From assembly GCA_948567375.1 (NCBI GenBank), contig OX419758.1, positions 52,405,473-52,469,472 of the forward strand: 64,000 bases of DNA, read 5' to 3'. This DNA is from Lunularia cruciata. Its lineage: Eukaryota; Streptophyta; Marchantiopsida; Lunulariales; Lunulariaceae. Under the pieces are notes generated by a model. It was given only the letters and a program-made list of their open reading frames with translations. It had not been told where the DNA came from and made no database searches. Shown here piece by piece: positions 24,513 to 37,871 of this stretch. Positions within the stretch are counted from its first letter, which is position 1, and each line of letters starts with the position of its first letter. Both the position numbers and the translations under genes were made by a program.

Positions 24513-26575
24513 AGACACCGTCTTTGTATATGGGAGGATAGTAGAGTGCAAGTAGTACCACTTCCATCTTAGGGACAAAATTGGTCTTTCATGCTCATGA
24601 GGAGCTAGGAAATTTTGGAGTAAAGCATACATATAGCTTACTCTTGAGTCATTAATGGTGGTGCAATATGTAGACCAATGTATAATAGTTTGTTGCCAAA
24701 GATGTAGTTGTGACCAAGTTAAAGCATCATGTAATGCTCCTATGCTATAGTTACACCCATTATATAGGATTGGGTTACAATTGAAGTTTGGACTTTGCTA
24801 GAACTTTTCCATTGATTGTGAGACATCATTGTTATGTTTTGGTTATGATGAAGCACTTCTCCAAGTAGATTGAGTTGGTGGTAATTTCTGACAAGTCCAA
24901 TGAAGGGATGGCTTACTTGTTCTTGAATTGGATTCTTAGTCATTTTGGTGCACCAGTTGAGATTTTGATTGATCAAGGTATAGAGTCTTGGGGGAGTTTC
25001 AGGTCTTAGCAAAGAGAGTGATTCAAATGGTGAAGAGAGGATTGTGTAAGTATGTTTGTAGAGAGGCCACTTGGGAGATTGAGATCTCCAATTACCTTGC
25101 TTGGCCATGGGCTATTGGTTTAGCTCCCAAGCCTCCTTAGCATCCTTCTCTCCTCACTTTCTACTCTATGGACAAGATCCAAATTTTCTTGCAACCATTT
25201 GTCAAGATGTTATTGTAGTTTTGGACTTGGATGATCTAGAATATAGGTGAGTGCACATTCTCAACAAGAAGAGATCTTTTGGAGACTATGCCAATGGCCT
25301 TTGAGAACTTTGTAATTGCTTAGTATAAGGACACCTTACATTATGCTACTATTAGAAGAGGAGATTATAGACCCTTGATCTATTGATTTTATCCAAGTGA
25401 CTATGTATACCTATAGTAGACAATAGTGATGACACTTGATGTTACTACAAATTTCACTATCTTGAGAGTGCGTGAGTTTTTTTCTTTTGGAGTCCTCATG
25501 TTGGAAGGATGTGATGTTTTTTAAAAGGATTATGTATGCCGTGCTACCTCTCAAACATTGATGGCAATATGGACCCAACCTTGGCACTTGTACTTGTAGG
25601 CTTGTAGTGTATGTTATGTAGCTTTCTAGTAGAGTTGTTACTATGTTGGTGAGATATAGTTTTTTGAAAGGATAGCATATGGTATGTTTGATTCCTCCTC
25701 TCATGATGGTTCCTCAAGGATAGTGGTTATGTCCTAGATATACTTGACCTATAGCTAGTTCATCCTTTATGTGATATAGATTGAAAACAGGCAACTAACA
25801 ATGGGGCTTGATAGCACCAAACTTCTTGATCTTTGCACACCATAAGGTATACCACATACTTGGAGTAGATGGCTATGTGGAGTTAGAAGGACCTAACCAC
25901 CAACTAGGGAGAAATTGTGGCACTTTAGAGTTCATGTATGACTTATGTATGAGTTGTGCTTCTATAGTGTATGATGTTGACAATGATGTATCTTGTATAG
26001 TAGTGTATATATGCACACAACTATCACAAAATTTTTAGTGCCAAAGCTAGGTTGCTAAAATGCTAGAGTGGTAGTGTTGGCAGTCATAGGTATTTTGGTA
26101 GTTACTCAGACTACTTGTTGGCAGACCAATTTTATGTTAAGGCTACTGATCATATAGTGGGACCTACCGTCCCTTGCACTATTTTCACTATTGCATGTGA
26201 CATCAATGGTCCCATAAGGACTAGAGAGTTAGGTCAAGCAGAGGGGTATACCTTCAAAGTGCAACTCCACAGAGCTCACTTCTTTGATGTTGAGCTTTGA
26301 GTTTTTGGCTATGGTGGGTAGAGGTAGATGAGCATCACCTGGAGTCCCTTAGCTAGAGTGGGTGTTGCTTGATCAAAATCAATATCCAATTGTTTGCAGA
26401 GGGTTGAGTGAAGATTGAGTACAAATTTTTTTGAGTGTGATTAAGGTGGAAGAACCAACTGGTTAATTGTGGCACTTTAGAGTTCATGTATGACTTATGT
26501 GTGAGTTGTGTTTCTATAGTGTATGATGTTGACAATGATGTATGTTTTGCAGCAATGTATATATGCACAATACAT
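24513..26575 (+). mobile_element. B2: decayed 3' part of a family B element
   Basis: A plus-strand relic homologous to the 3' third of B1. It starts within the RNase H/integrase linker (about 24513-24600, compare minus 39190) and keeps integrase traces (about 24770-25250). The PHD-finger region lies at about 25600-25745 (compare B1 38012-37878). The terminal region at 25916-26575 has the same repeat-core-repeat layout as the B1 3' end. It abuts the A2 3' LTR, so A2 probably inserted into it. It is heavily decayed with many breaks and is much older than B1. Confidence 0.75.
25916..26575 (+). repeat. B2 3' terminal region with two ~105-bp repeats
   Basis: A repeat starting TGTGGCACTTTAGAG at 25916 recurs at 26468. 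The two flank a core of about 440 bp that matches the B1 LTR core in decayed form. B1 has the same arrangement on the minus strand (37598-37702 and 37039-37143), so this is the normal 3' end of the family. Confidence 0.7.
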
Positions 26576-28171
26576 CCCATAAGTTTTGATAGCTATGGAC
26601 CTCCTTCCTTAATGGTTATTGAGTACTTCTCACCTATACTTCATAAAGAATTTACATACCTTGAATAAAATATTTTCATGAGGTCTTTACAAAAAACCAA
26701 AACCCTCCTTTTGAAACCCTCTATTGTCCTTGAAGATGCAAACTTAACAACAACCTAACATTAATACTTTGACATATCATTACCCCAAGTTGACACAAAG
26801 ATTTAATAGCATTTGACATGGACTAATGTGCAATTGATTGCATTAAATGGCAACAAATTGTGTTAGTTGAAAGCAATAATTTTCTCATATTTATTTTAAG
26901 TTATGGAGGTTTTGAAATTGAAGTTACTTGCATAACTTTCAAGTTGCATAATTACTTTCAAGTTTTGGGAAATTTATCTTGGAAACTCTCCAAAGTTGTC
27001 ATCTTGAGACCTCTCTAGTTCCCTAGAAATTAGGGTGAGCTCTAGAAAAACTAATTGAATGTTTAAGAAATTTGGAGAGCTTACCTTGAATTTAAGTAGT
27101 AAAATGTTAATTTAGTCAATTTGGAAAAATTACCCAAACTTCAGGTTAAGCTCTATGGATGAGCTCTTCCAAATTTGAGTTTGCATGAGAAATCCATATA
27201 ATTTTATTAAAAATATGATGTTACTCATATGAATTTGAGAGTGCTGAGTTTTCTATTTGAAGTTCATTAAAATATATATTCTCTCTCTCTCTTGTCTTCA
27301 AAATAAGAAATCATGAACAAATTGAAGTCAAGAAAAAATTAATGCATAGAAAGATCATTTGCCATCTATGACAAACTAAAGAATTATATAATGGTGAGAT
27401 GTTTATTGGTGCAAATTCACAAAACTCTAGGACAAAGTATTTGCAAAAGAGATGAAACAAGTACACCATGGAGCACCTTAAAGCACCTTGGTGCATCCCA
27501 GAACATCTTAGCATACCGCAAATTTCTTGCAAATTATTCAGACCACTTATGTTGAAGTAGTAGAAATTTTCAATAAAAATTTTGCTGCTTGGGAAAAGTT
27601 TGGGCAGTTTGATTAGTGATGATTTGCAAGGTTTAGGGACCCTAAGTTCAATGACCAACAAAGATTAAAGTAAAAAATGACAATTGAACATATATGATTT
27701 ATTGGGGACACTTGACAATCATTGTGAATATAGAAGTGAATTAAGATTGGAAGTAAATAGCAAAAGCAATTAATTGTCTACTTTTGGCACTAAAAATTTA
27801 GCATAAGGGAGGATTAGAAATCTTATAGAGGTCAATTTGGCCTATGATTGATACATCATCTATTTGAAGTTGATCTTTTAAGTTGATCTTTTATGTTTCA
27901 ATTTGTTAGTAAACTTTGAATTCTTTGCAATGAGGATGATAATAAGCTATGTATTGGCCCATAATTACTCATTGCATCTTCTTGAAATCAAGAAAATGTA
28001 ATGATTGAAAACGAGTCCATAAGCAAGTATAGAAGCTTATTTATAAATAAAGCTGACCTAGAGTACCCAAATGACCATGGAATATACACTAGCAATTCCA
28101 GTACTTGGGCTCACCCTCCTATTCTAGCATATCCATCTCGTTTACTTCTTTAAAAATGAGTGCAAGGAAGA
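26576..28171. other. Unassigned AT-rich stretch
   Basis: No homology to families A, B or C is visible here and no convincing gene. It is rich in A/T runs, with a short CT microsatellite near 27281-27294. A 116-codon minus-strand frame at 27311-27661 has no recognisable motif and looks like chance. This may be old host intergenic DNA or a fully decayed element. Confidence 0.5.
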
Positions 28172-28242
28172 AGGAAGTGGGAACAAACTTTACTTACCTA
28201 ATTACCGCAAAAGTGATATTTGCTAGGTTGTCACATGATTCT

Positions 28243-28262
28243 TGGCACTGCTGCTGGGGATA
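28243..28262 (+). other. Primer-binding site of C2 (tRNA-Asp-like)
   Basis: TGGCACTGCTGCTGGGGATA lies seven bases after the LTR end. It matches the complement of the plant tRNA-Asp 3' end (TGGCGCCGTTGCCGGGGAT) at most positions, better than the C1 copy does. Confidence 0.65.
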
Positions 28263-28339
28263 CAAATCTCAGAAATAGAAGAATATGAAGCTAAACTTTA
28301 AATTGAGTTTAGAACCAATATGAATGTCTGCATTGAGAG

Positions 28340-30450
28340 AACAACGTGAAGAGAGAGTTTGAAGATGAACATTGCACCATGAAGAAGAAGAATGCCAAAA
28401 AATCCAATCAACTTTTGATGAAACCAAATGGGAGGCGTTGGATTTTCAGGTTCTTCATGAAGTTCAAGAAGCCTTACAAGAATTCAAATAAAAGAAATGT
28501 GAAGGCAGGTGGCAAGGCTACTTCTCATCTCCATTTTCCAAAGAAAGACTCCAACGGGCAAACATACTCGTTGCGACCTAATACACCGACTTCCCCTAAA
28601 GCTGTAAAGGAAGTCAAGTTTATAAAGAAATTCATTTGTGAAAAGACAACACAAATCTTAATAAAAGAAGAGTGCCAACATCTCCTACAACAATTCCTTG
28701 GTTGGCTCAAGGGAATTTTCACAAACACTCTCAAATTGTTGAACCTCTTGCACTATTTCCAATCAAAGTCAACACCATCAAAGAAGAAGAATCTATTGAT
28801 GAAGATCTTGCATTGAACTTGACTAATTGGAACCCTTGGGCTGTCAACACAATGTCAATACCAGCCAGTGCCTTGAGTCCATCAAGTTCAACCTTACCCC
28901 AGCTGATTCCTTAGAGCCCAAGAATGACTTTGTTACCTATCACACAACATGCCTATCAAAAGTACAAGAGGACAGAATAAGATAAAGACCCGAACAAATT
29001 TGTCAAAGAATTCAAAGTCATTTCCTTTGCCAACAAGGAACATGACTCTGTAGATTGTCTGCACATTTTTCCAAGTCTTCTCTAAAAGAAAGCCCAAAAC
29101 TTGTACACACATGTAACCCAAAAGGGGTTCACACCAGCCAACTAGGTAGACTTGCAAAATGGCTTCTTGGAATAATTCCAGGAAGTTGATTACAATATGA
29201 TTGTCTTTGCAACACTCAATGATTTGGATAGAGGGAAGAAGGAAAATTTGAGAGACTATTATGAGTGGTTCATGGCCCTTTTAGATTGTGTCCCAAAGCA
29301 ATCCGGTGTGGTGGGTTACTCTGATGCCCAAGCCATTACTTGGTTTCTTGGTGGACTCTCACTAGAGATTTGTATCTTTGCCAAGGAGAGGAATGTAACT
29401 TCCCTAGACAAGGTCCTCAAACATGTCACCTAATAATGTTGCTCACTCTCACTTGTCCAATAACCAAAGAAATCAGGAGAAGAAAGGCAAGAAGCTAACA
29501 AGAAGAGCTTCTTGCATTACATCCCCTTCTTTGGAGGAATCCTCTACATCTTCAAGTTCTTCTTTGGAATCCAAAGCCAAGGAGAATACAAAGGCACAGA
29601 GGAAAAAAGCCAGTAACCTCTCCAGCAAAGAGTGTAAATAAGGCAGATCAGAAGTTGGAGACTCTTATTAAAGAGTTTGTTGATTTTGAGATCCAAATGA
29701 TTGGGGCTAAGGATCGAAGAAAGCCTCCTTCATTTGGCAGGCCAAATATATGGTGCTCTGCGTGTGGCAAATCCGGCCATGCTAATATAGAGTGTTTGAC
29801 CCACACTACATTTCTAGTGCAATAAATTATTTGGGTTCCAGGTTGGGACCAAAGTGAGGAAGACAAGGTTGTGTACCATACCCAAGAGGTACAGCCTTAG
29901 GCAAGCACATTGTATCAAGGTCTAAGGTGTGGACCAAGGGAGTACAAAAACAATGCTCCCCCACAAACACCACCAATGGGTAGCCAAAATAGGCCTCAAA
30001 ATGTTGCATTGGGTGCTTGTTATAATTGTAACTCAATGGACATTGGTCTCCAAACTGTCTGGAGCCAAGACGGCAAATTGGGTATATTCTGTTGTGTGGA
30101 AATTGTAAAGGATTGGGTCATACTAGAAATCAGTGCCCACAACCACCAAACCCAAAGCCACTTGTAAAATATGTGTAGGCCTCAGTTGAGCGTGTTGCAC
30201 TCCAGTCAAAAGAGGAAACAAATGTAAATGGTATCACACTTGAGGAGGAGACCTCAAGAAGGGAGTCCAACTTCTGAAGGAGAATGGCTAGACCTCAAAA
30301 TTTTGAAGGTTGAGACACACTTGGGTGAGAAGAAGCGTGATCCCAAAGAAGCAAGTACTACTTCTTTGTCTTCACAAGAGGCAAAGAGACTACGCCCAAA
30401 AAGCTATTCTTTTTGCTAAGGAGGAAAAGATTCTAGCAAAAGCTAAAGCT
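28340..30450 (+). CDS. C2 Gag region, fossil
   Basis: Decayed Gag homologous to that of C1. It has a helical N-terminal part, a gag-like segment about 28930-29430, a Ser-rich linker (about 29450-29640) and a clear zinc knuckle near 29756-29797 (CSACGKSGHANIEC). Traces of the second and third knuckles lie around 30020-30140. Broken. Confidence 0.7.
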
Positions 30451-30679
30451 AAAGCTTTGCAAAAAGAAATCAACAAAGCAGTACAAAGAACTTGAGAAAT
30501 GAGTTTGGAGGAGGGTAAGAAGACAAAGCCTCCCATGTTTCTTGATGGATATTTAGAGCCAAAGTGAAGGATCTAATCCAAGCCAAGGTAAGAAAATCAA
30601 AAGAACCTTGGGTCAAGACCGCAAGTACTCCGGTTACCATCTTGAAGCGCCCCCAAAGTCCAATTTGAATGGGGAGAGA

Positions 30680-33600
30680 CTTTGGACCCGAAGACAAAGG
30701 TGAAGAAGATGAAGGTAAGAGGAGTCCTTCAATATGATATTGTGGCAGATTTGGCGTCTACAAGTGCTAACATCACATTTAAGCAATTGAAGGAGTACAA
30801 CAAGTTGTACAAGAAGCAGCTAAGTTCAACCCTCAAGAAAGTAGGGGCAATGACCAAGAGAGACTTGCCCATAATTTATCATGTTGAACAAGAAGATTTA
30901 AGATCTCCCAAAGTAGATGCGGAGATTTCAAGTTGCATGATCATATCTATACCCATTGATTTAAGGTCAAGAGTGAATGTCATGACAGAAGATACTGCAC
31001 ATTGATTGAGGTAAATGACGTTTGAGCCAACATCCTAAATTTTGAAATTTGTGGATCAAACCGGAGACAGCCTTTGGGCATGCTGTCAAATATTACTATG
31101 ATCATTCGAGGGGTGTCTTTCAAGATAAACTACATTGTATTGCGACCAATAACCAAAACTAGTTACTTGCTCTTGATCAGAAGACCCTAGTTGTATAGCG
31201 CTCAAGTTATTATGGATTGGCACCAGCAAAAGCTAAGGTTCAAGGACATCTTGTCCAAAGATCAGAAGCTGGTGATGGTGAACTAGACAAAGGTTCCCTA
31301 TCTTGAGGAGACCACTTTGTCAGAAGATGAAGATGAATCCAAAGATTCATTGTCTTTGTCTTCAAATGACTCCGAAGATGAAGTCCAAGTCAATTATTTG
31401 GAATACTACGAGGTAGAGGTCAAAGACAAAGATCCATATGACATCACCTTGGGTGAAAACAACTTGGAGGGAGAGAGTTTGACTGCAGTTTGACTCGGGT
31501 TAAGGCAAGTCAGTCACGTAGAAGGAGTCATTAACCCCAATGACTATCAAGATGTTGTATTGACTGAAGGCAAAATCTTAAAGATTTCAAAGACAATCAC
31601 TTTGGAGGAGTTGGCAGTATACATTGCCTTGTTTATAGAGTACAAAGATGTATTTTCTTGGTCCATTCATCAAATATTGGGTATTCCATAAGAATTTGTA
31701 GAACACCGTATTGATCCGGTTGAAGGTGCAGTTTCCAATTTGGCAAAGACAATACCGCCTAAACCCAAAGTACTCACTCTTGGTAAAAGATGAAATCAAC
31801 AAGTACTTAGGGGCCAAAATAATCTTTTGAATCTTAAGCAATGAATGGGTCTTCCCCATTGTCATTGTCCCAACGAAGAAGACGGAGAAGATTCAAGTGT
31901 GCCAAGATTTTTGCAAATTGAATGCAGTCATAAGGAAAGATCATCATCCATTGCCTTTTACAAATACGTCTTGGACCGAGTAGCAAGTCACCCTTGCTAT
32001 AGTTTTCTTGATGGATTTTAGGGTATACTCAAGTATCCATCCAAGAAGAAGACAAGGACAAAACTACATTCATTACCAATTGGGGCACTTGTGCATACAA
32101 TCAAATGCCTTTCAAATTGTGTAATGCTCCCGTTACTGTCCATTGGATGATGAATGCAATATTCAAAGATTTTTTGCACAAATTTGTGGAAGTCTTCATT
32201 GATGATTTTTGTGTGTTTGGGCAAAGAGAAGTACATTTGGATGACCTTTGCCAAACTTTTGATAGGTGTCAATTTGCCGGTTTCTCATTACACCCAAAGA
32301 AATGCTTTTTTGAAGTGGAGGGAATTCTTCTAGAGCATTGGGTGTCAAGCCGAGGTATTGAAGTTGATGTTGAGAAGGTTAAAGTCATCTCAGCTTTGGA
32401 ATCCCCTAAAAACATTTGGGAGCTGAGAGCCTTCTTGGGACATGTCAAATACTATAGACGCTTCGTATCAAACTACATGGTGATTGTTGCACCCCTCACA
32501 AAGCTTCTAAAGAAGTCCAAAGACTATTTGTGGGAAGCAAAACAAGAAGAAGCTTTCCCGGTATTGAAGAAGAAATCGGTTGAAGCACCAATTATGAGGG
32601 CCCCAAATTGGGATTACGCTTTTCATGTGTATGTGGATACTTCATCCATGGCAATTGGAGTTGTCTTAAGTTAGAAGGATGAGAAGAAGAAGGACTACTC
32701 AATTTATTATGCCAATCAACAGCTTTCCATAAAAAAAAAACTATTTGACAACTAAAAGAGAAGCACTCGGAATAGTTTATGCCTACAACAAGTTTTACCA
32801 CTACCTGTTGTGATACAAGTTTGTCTTCTATGTTGACCATTACGCGTTGCAATATTTGGTCAAGAAGGCAGATTTGTCTAGGAAAATTGCAAGATGGATC
32901 ATTACACGAATTCACATACACTGTACAAGTAAGGAAGGGAGCTTTGCATTCAAATGCGGACTTCCTATCCAGGTTAGAAACTCAAGACCAGGAGGAGGAG
33001 GTCGATGATTGGTTTCTTGATGAAGAGTTATACCATTTAATGGTAATGAAAAGTACAAGGTATGTGGCAAAATATCATTACCTACATACTTGTCATTGTC
33101 ATAAGAGGATGGCCCGGAGTAGAGGCCGGTCTTCCTCAAGAAGATGGGACCATACCAACTAAAACACAACATTTTATTCAAGTTGGTTGAAGATGAGGTA
33201 CTTTGGAGATGCTTGGAGGCATACAAAGTCGGAGGAGTGATTGAGTCCTTACACCTTGAAGAATCGAGAGGACACTATGCCTTGAAGAATACTATAAAGA
33301 AGATCCTTTCAGCAGGGTATTGGTAGCCTACAATGTATAAGGATACTTACGCCTACATACAAAGTTGTGATGGCTGCCAACAAACAAGAAAGCCAACGGC
33401 TACTTCCTAGTGGCCTTTGAGACCAATTTTGCCATTGGCTCCATTTGAGAAATGGGGCATTGATTTTGTGGGTTCAATTCAACCAATGATCAGAGTCACA
33501 AGGAAGAGATACATCTTGGTGTGCACTAATTATGCTACCAAGATGGTAGAGGTAGAGACAACACGGAGAGATGATTTAGAAACAATTGTAGAGTTTTTCT

Positions 33601-34270
33601 TCCGCAACATCATTTCACATTATAGATGTTCTCTGGAACTGGTCAGTGATTGGGGGACTCATTTTTTGAACTCCATGGTGGAAGCGTTAACCAAGTACTA
33701 TTAGATTAAACATCGGAAGACAAATCCCTATAATCCAGAAGCAAATGGACTAATAGAGAAGGCCAATGGATTGTTGTGTAAAATTATGAAAAAGGTGACA
33801 ATCAATTATGCCTATGACTGGGACACAAAGTTACCTACAACTTTGTGGGCATACAAAACAACTGAGAAGATTACAACCAAGAAAGCTCCATATTTCTTGA
33901 CATACGGATTGCATTCCATACTACCAGTTGAATTTGAAGTACCGTCATATTGGATTCTTTGCAAAGAATGATTGTTGGAGGAAGAAAGCTATGATCTTTA
34001 GATCCATCAACTGATGTGGTTAGAAGAGAAATGAGACAATGCAATGCAAACCACAAAGGAAGTGCAAGAATAGTGGAAAGTCAAGCACAATAAGAGAATC
34101 AAGCCTATGGTTGTTCAAGAGGGTGATTTGGTATTGTTATATGACAATCATTGAATATATTTTCTAGGCAAGCTGCATTTACGGTGCATGGGCCTCTACC
34201 ATGCCATGCACATTTATGCTAATGGCTCTATTCAACTTGCAGACCTGGAAGGCAAACCTTTAAACACTTG
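30680..34270 (+). CDS. C2 Pol region (protease to integrase), fossil
   Basis: Protease remnant near 30890-31005. RT about 31680-32500, with an IDDFCVFG box near 32197-32220 and an FLGHVKYYRRFVSNY segment. RNase H about 32600-32990. Integrase about 33150-34270, with YATKMVEVE, a SHYRCSLELVSDWGTHF-like core and a basic C-terminal domain. Unlike C1, its integrase is not interrupted by an LTR. Many breaks are present. Confidence 0.8.
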
Positions 34271-34361
34271 AGTAAACGGGTGGAGAGTTAGAAAATATTG
34301 GACCACGGACCCAACTTTGTATAAAGAACCTGTTGTCGGTGTTCATGGGGACATTGAAATT

Positions 34362-36971
34362 TGAGAAAGAGGGTATGTGGTACCCACATTTTTTGTTTTG
34401 GATAGTTTTAATAAAGTTTGGAAGGAGAAGTGTGTTGGAAAAGCTGAAGGATGGCTAAACAAGGAAGAAATGAGAAGAATCATATGTTTGGCACAAAACC
34501 CAAAGTTGATCTCGAGTCAAGTCCAAAGGACCCGGGATGGCAAGAGAGAAATACAAAGATGAGGACTTTGTATTGGGTAGTGCAACCTGATCCAAAGAAT
34601 CTGTAACAAACTACTTCGGGGTTGCCAATCAAGAAAGTATGCAGGAAGAAAGTGACTACCTTGGGATCAAGAAGTTCTTGACAGTGACAAGAAACAGCTT
34701 TACAAAATTAGTGAGTGGTGCAGAGCAGCAACTGAAGAATGACTGATCAGCAAAGGACTATAAAATTGAGATTTCTGTGAGGAAGCATCACAATGTCTAG
34801 ACACTACCCTGTCCTTATTCAAAGTCAACTTGAAGGAATGCATATCACAAATTTGCTAGAAGAAGAGTGAGCTAGAATCCTGAGTATGACCTTTCACAAG
34901 AAGAGAGCGAGGAAACACACGATGGCCCTAAAAGTGAGTAAGAAAAGTGAAATGAGAGGTCTTGCAATGCATAGATTAGATGGAGTGGCAAGGATCAATG
35001 TCTAAGCAAGACTTTCTATCACATTCTTGGCCTGGAATTGGAATTTAAGTTTTCTAGGTTTCATGGCAGAAATCACCGTGAGTGATTGCAAGGATGGGCC
35101 AAAGCACAAAGGGAAGAGAGGGAATCAGGCTTGATGTATTGAGTCAGATTGGAGATTAGTCCTAGGGAGAGAAGTAGGAGAGGTAGGAGGTACCACCTTC
35201 TATCAAAAGTGTGATGCCTCAAAAGAGACTTATGAGGTGAGAAATTCTTCCAATCAACCATGCACCAAGAACGGGTATAAGGTGGATAGCTATAAAGACA
35301 TCAAGAAGAGAAGGATCATGAGTGCAATGATGGCAATGTTCAAGCAAGAGAAAACCACCTATGTCATAATGCAATAGGCGGTGTTCTTTCATCAAATGTT
35401 TGTAGGAAAAGTAGTGGATTGGGCAAAGTGTCTGCATCACCAAGCAGGGCAGATGATTACGGGTTGGAGGATGGACATGCAATCACACTATTTCATGCCC
35501 TTTGCAGCTCAATTTTACTTTGGGCTGAACTTATTGACTTTGGAGGTGAGAAACCAGATATTGTTGCACTTTCATTTGGATCTACGCAAGGAAGTAGATA
35601 CGGATGAACGATATTACATTGAGCGGGTGTGAGAAGAGGATGAGTATTACACAAAGAGTGGAAAGGAGAGAATCATAGCAGTTGACAACCCCATGCCAAG
35701 AAAGAGAAACAAACCCAAAGGTTGTATTGCATCAATACAACCACAGAAGATGTAGAAGCCTAAACCTTAAGGTAGTGTTGATGAAAGCAAAAAAATTGAC
35801 TCCGGAGGAGGAGGAGTCAAAAGGAGAAACCGAGTTGAAGGGAGAAGCCTTGAGAGGAGAAGAAGAGTTCATATTGCAAAGTGAAGAGTCAAGCAATGGC
35901 AGTGAAGGCAAGGCAGAGGTTCAACAGACACAAAGAAGTAGTGTGGATGCAAAGAAGCCAAGTCCAGAGGTGTCCATCATCAAGCAAGGATGTGGGAAGG
36001 AAGAAGAAGGAGTCTTGGTGTATCCAAGAGCTACCAAGGGAAGAGAAGTGTCCAAGCAGCCAATGTCAGACCCAGTAAAGTTACCACCAAGGAAGAAGAG
36101 AGCTTGGATGGGGAGAGATTGAAGATATGAAGATCACAACTTTGAGTTAAGGCACCAATAGAAGGAAGAGTTACCTGCAGAAGGCAAAGAAGTCAGGTCC
36201 AATGATAGGAAGTACAATAGGATGGACTACTTGTCAAAGGTTGTGTGTCCTTTGTTGGTGTTTTTGCAATAGAAGAAAGCAGAGATGGCAAGCGCTAACC
36301 TCTACAAATACAAGTGAAATACGAGTTAGCAATCATAGAGAAGTGGACTGCGGAGACCTTGTTGTTGAGAAGTAAGTTAACACAAGTAGAGATGGAAGCC
36401 AAAGAACTTTGGGTGGAGGAAATTCCTTGGGATAAGCACTCAGAAGCAATGAAGGAGGATTTGGTGAAGAGTCAAGAGGAAGTAAAGGAGAAGACAACAT
36501 TGATAGAAGTGCTAAAGGGAGAAATTGCTAACGCACAAGTAGAGTTGATACATTCAAAGGCAAGTGTGGCAGTTATGGAGCAAGAATTGGAGAGTCTAAA
36601 GAAGAAGGCAGCCAAGAAAGATCAAGCCTGGCAGTGGGAGTTATCAAAGCATAGAAGAGAAGAAGATAGATTGTGAGGGTTGTTGAGAGTGGCAAAAGAA
36701 AAACTTGCACTAAATCAACAAGAGAAGGAGGCAATGAAAGTTGGGTTTGAGGACGAGTTGCACATGCATTGTAATGAGTTGGAGGTGGAAAGAAAGAAGG
36801 AGAAAGACAAAAAAATGGGGGAATTTGATGTCATAGGAGCAATGGTAAGCAAGATGAAGGCGCTGCTCAGCAAGGAAGTAGAAGGGAAGCTAGAAGAAGC
36901 AAGACTGCACAAGATGAGGTTGTTACTGCACAAGTTGAGGTTGTTAGTGCAGGAAACAAGGAAGAGCGGCT
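34362..36971 (+). repeat. Polypurine tract and 3' LTR of C2 (truncated)
   Basis: TTGAGAAAGAGGG (34362-34374 region) is the polypurine tract, followed by the LTR at about 34376. The LTR carries fossil counterparts of the LTR-borne protein (about 34900-35700) and of the acidic/coiled-coil frame (about 35790-36976). It ends at about 36971, corresponding to about 10050 in the solo LTR. The last ~1.2 kb would lie on the far side of A4. Confidence 0.8.
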
Positions 36972-37038
36972 TGTGAGCCGGAATGTGAGCCGGCCTGTCT
37001 CTCACTCAAGATGAACCTCTGATGACTATTATGGTAGT

Positions 37039-37702
37039 TGTCGTGCGTATATACATTGCTACACAACATACATCACTGTCAACATCATACACTATAGAAG
37101 CACAACTCACATATAAGTCATACATAGACTCTAAAGTGCCACAATAAATCAGATTGCTTAACACTTTCAACTCAACTCAACTCAGATCAGTACTTGATCT
37201 GTCACTCTATAAACTGCCAACAACTAGGCACTGATTACAGTCAAGCCACACCCACTCAAGCATAGAGAATCCAGGTGACGCTCGCCGGCCTCTGTCCACC
37301 ATAGCCAAGAACTCGAAGGCTCAACATCAGAGAAGTGAGCTCTCTGGAGCTCACTTCAAAACTATACCCCCCTGGACTTGAGCTAGCACTGGAACCCTAA
37401 CGGTCCCGCTGACGGCACACTCGACGGTGCAAACGGTGCAAAGTGACGGTGGGCCCCACCATGCAGTCAGTACCCCAAACACCAAATCAGACTGTCGGAA
37501 AGTAGTCCTTGAGAAACTACTAGAATAACTCTAACTACTATCACTGGAACTCCAGTGTCCGAGCAACTAGATGCGGAACTACAAATGGCGTGACAGCTGT
37601 CGTGCGTATATACATCGCTACACAACATACATCGCTGTCAACATCATACACTATAGAAGCACAACTCACATATAAGTCATACATAGACTCTAAAGTGCCA
37701 CA
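37039..37702 (-). repeat. 3' terminal region of B1: repeat-core-repeat
   Basis: A 105-bp sequence (TGTGGCACTTTAGAG... on the minus strand) occurs at 37598-37702 and again at 37039-37143. The two flank the ~450-bp LTR core (about 37145-37595). A run of six G on the minus strand (37706-37711) lies just before the inner repeat and is a good polypurine tract. The inner junction GACAGCTGTC (37591-37600) is palindromic. The 5' LTR of B1 shows only the core. Confidence 0.75.
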
Positions 37703-37871
37703 ATCGCCCCCCTAGCTGGCGGTTAGGTCCCTCTAACTCCAGATAGCCATCTACTCTAAGTATATGGTATACCCTCTAATGGGCAAAGATCATGAGGCCG
37801 GGTGCTATGGAGCCCCATCGTTAGTCGCCTGTCTGCAATCTATACCATATAAAGAATGAACTAGCTACAGG

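Larger units (their letters stand above)
28172..36971 (+). mobile_element. C2: family C element, broken, 3' LTR cut by A4
   Basis: A plus-strand family C element. Only the last ~64 bp of its 5' LTR remain (28172-28235). Then follow a primer site (28243-28262), Gag (about 28340-30450), protease (about 30850-31005), RT (about 31680-32500), RNase H (about 32600-32990), integrase (about 33150-34270), polypurine tract (34362-34373) and 3' LTR (34376-36971). The 3' LTR stops where A4 begins. The copy is old, with well over ten breaks. Confidence 0.85.

Noticed and set aside
24513-24560. B2 as the missing other half of B1
   Set aside because: B2 repeats domains already present in B1 (integrase, PHD, 3' end), lies on the other strand and is far more decayed, so it is a separate copy.
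27281-27294. CRISPR, satellite or centromeric repeat
   Set aside because: Only a short CT microsatellite; no regularly spaced direct repeats of array type anywhere in the window.
27311-27661. 116-codon minus-strand frame in the unassigned stretch
   Set aside because: AT-rich, no domain, no homologue in the window, no codon bias that I can see.
35073-35482. Minus-strand frames opposite the C2 LTR frame
   Set aside because: Antisense to the conserved LTR-borne frame; no independent support.
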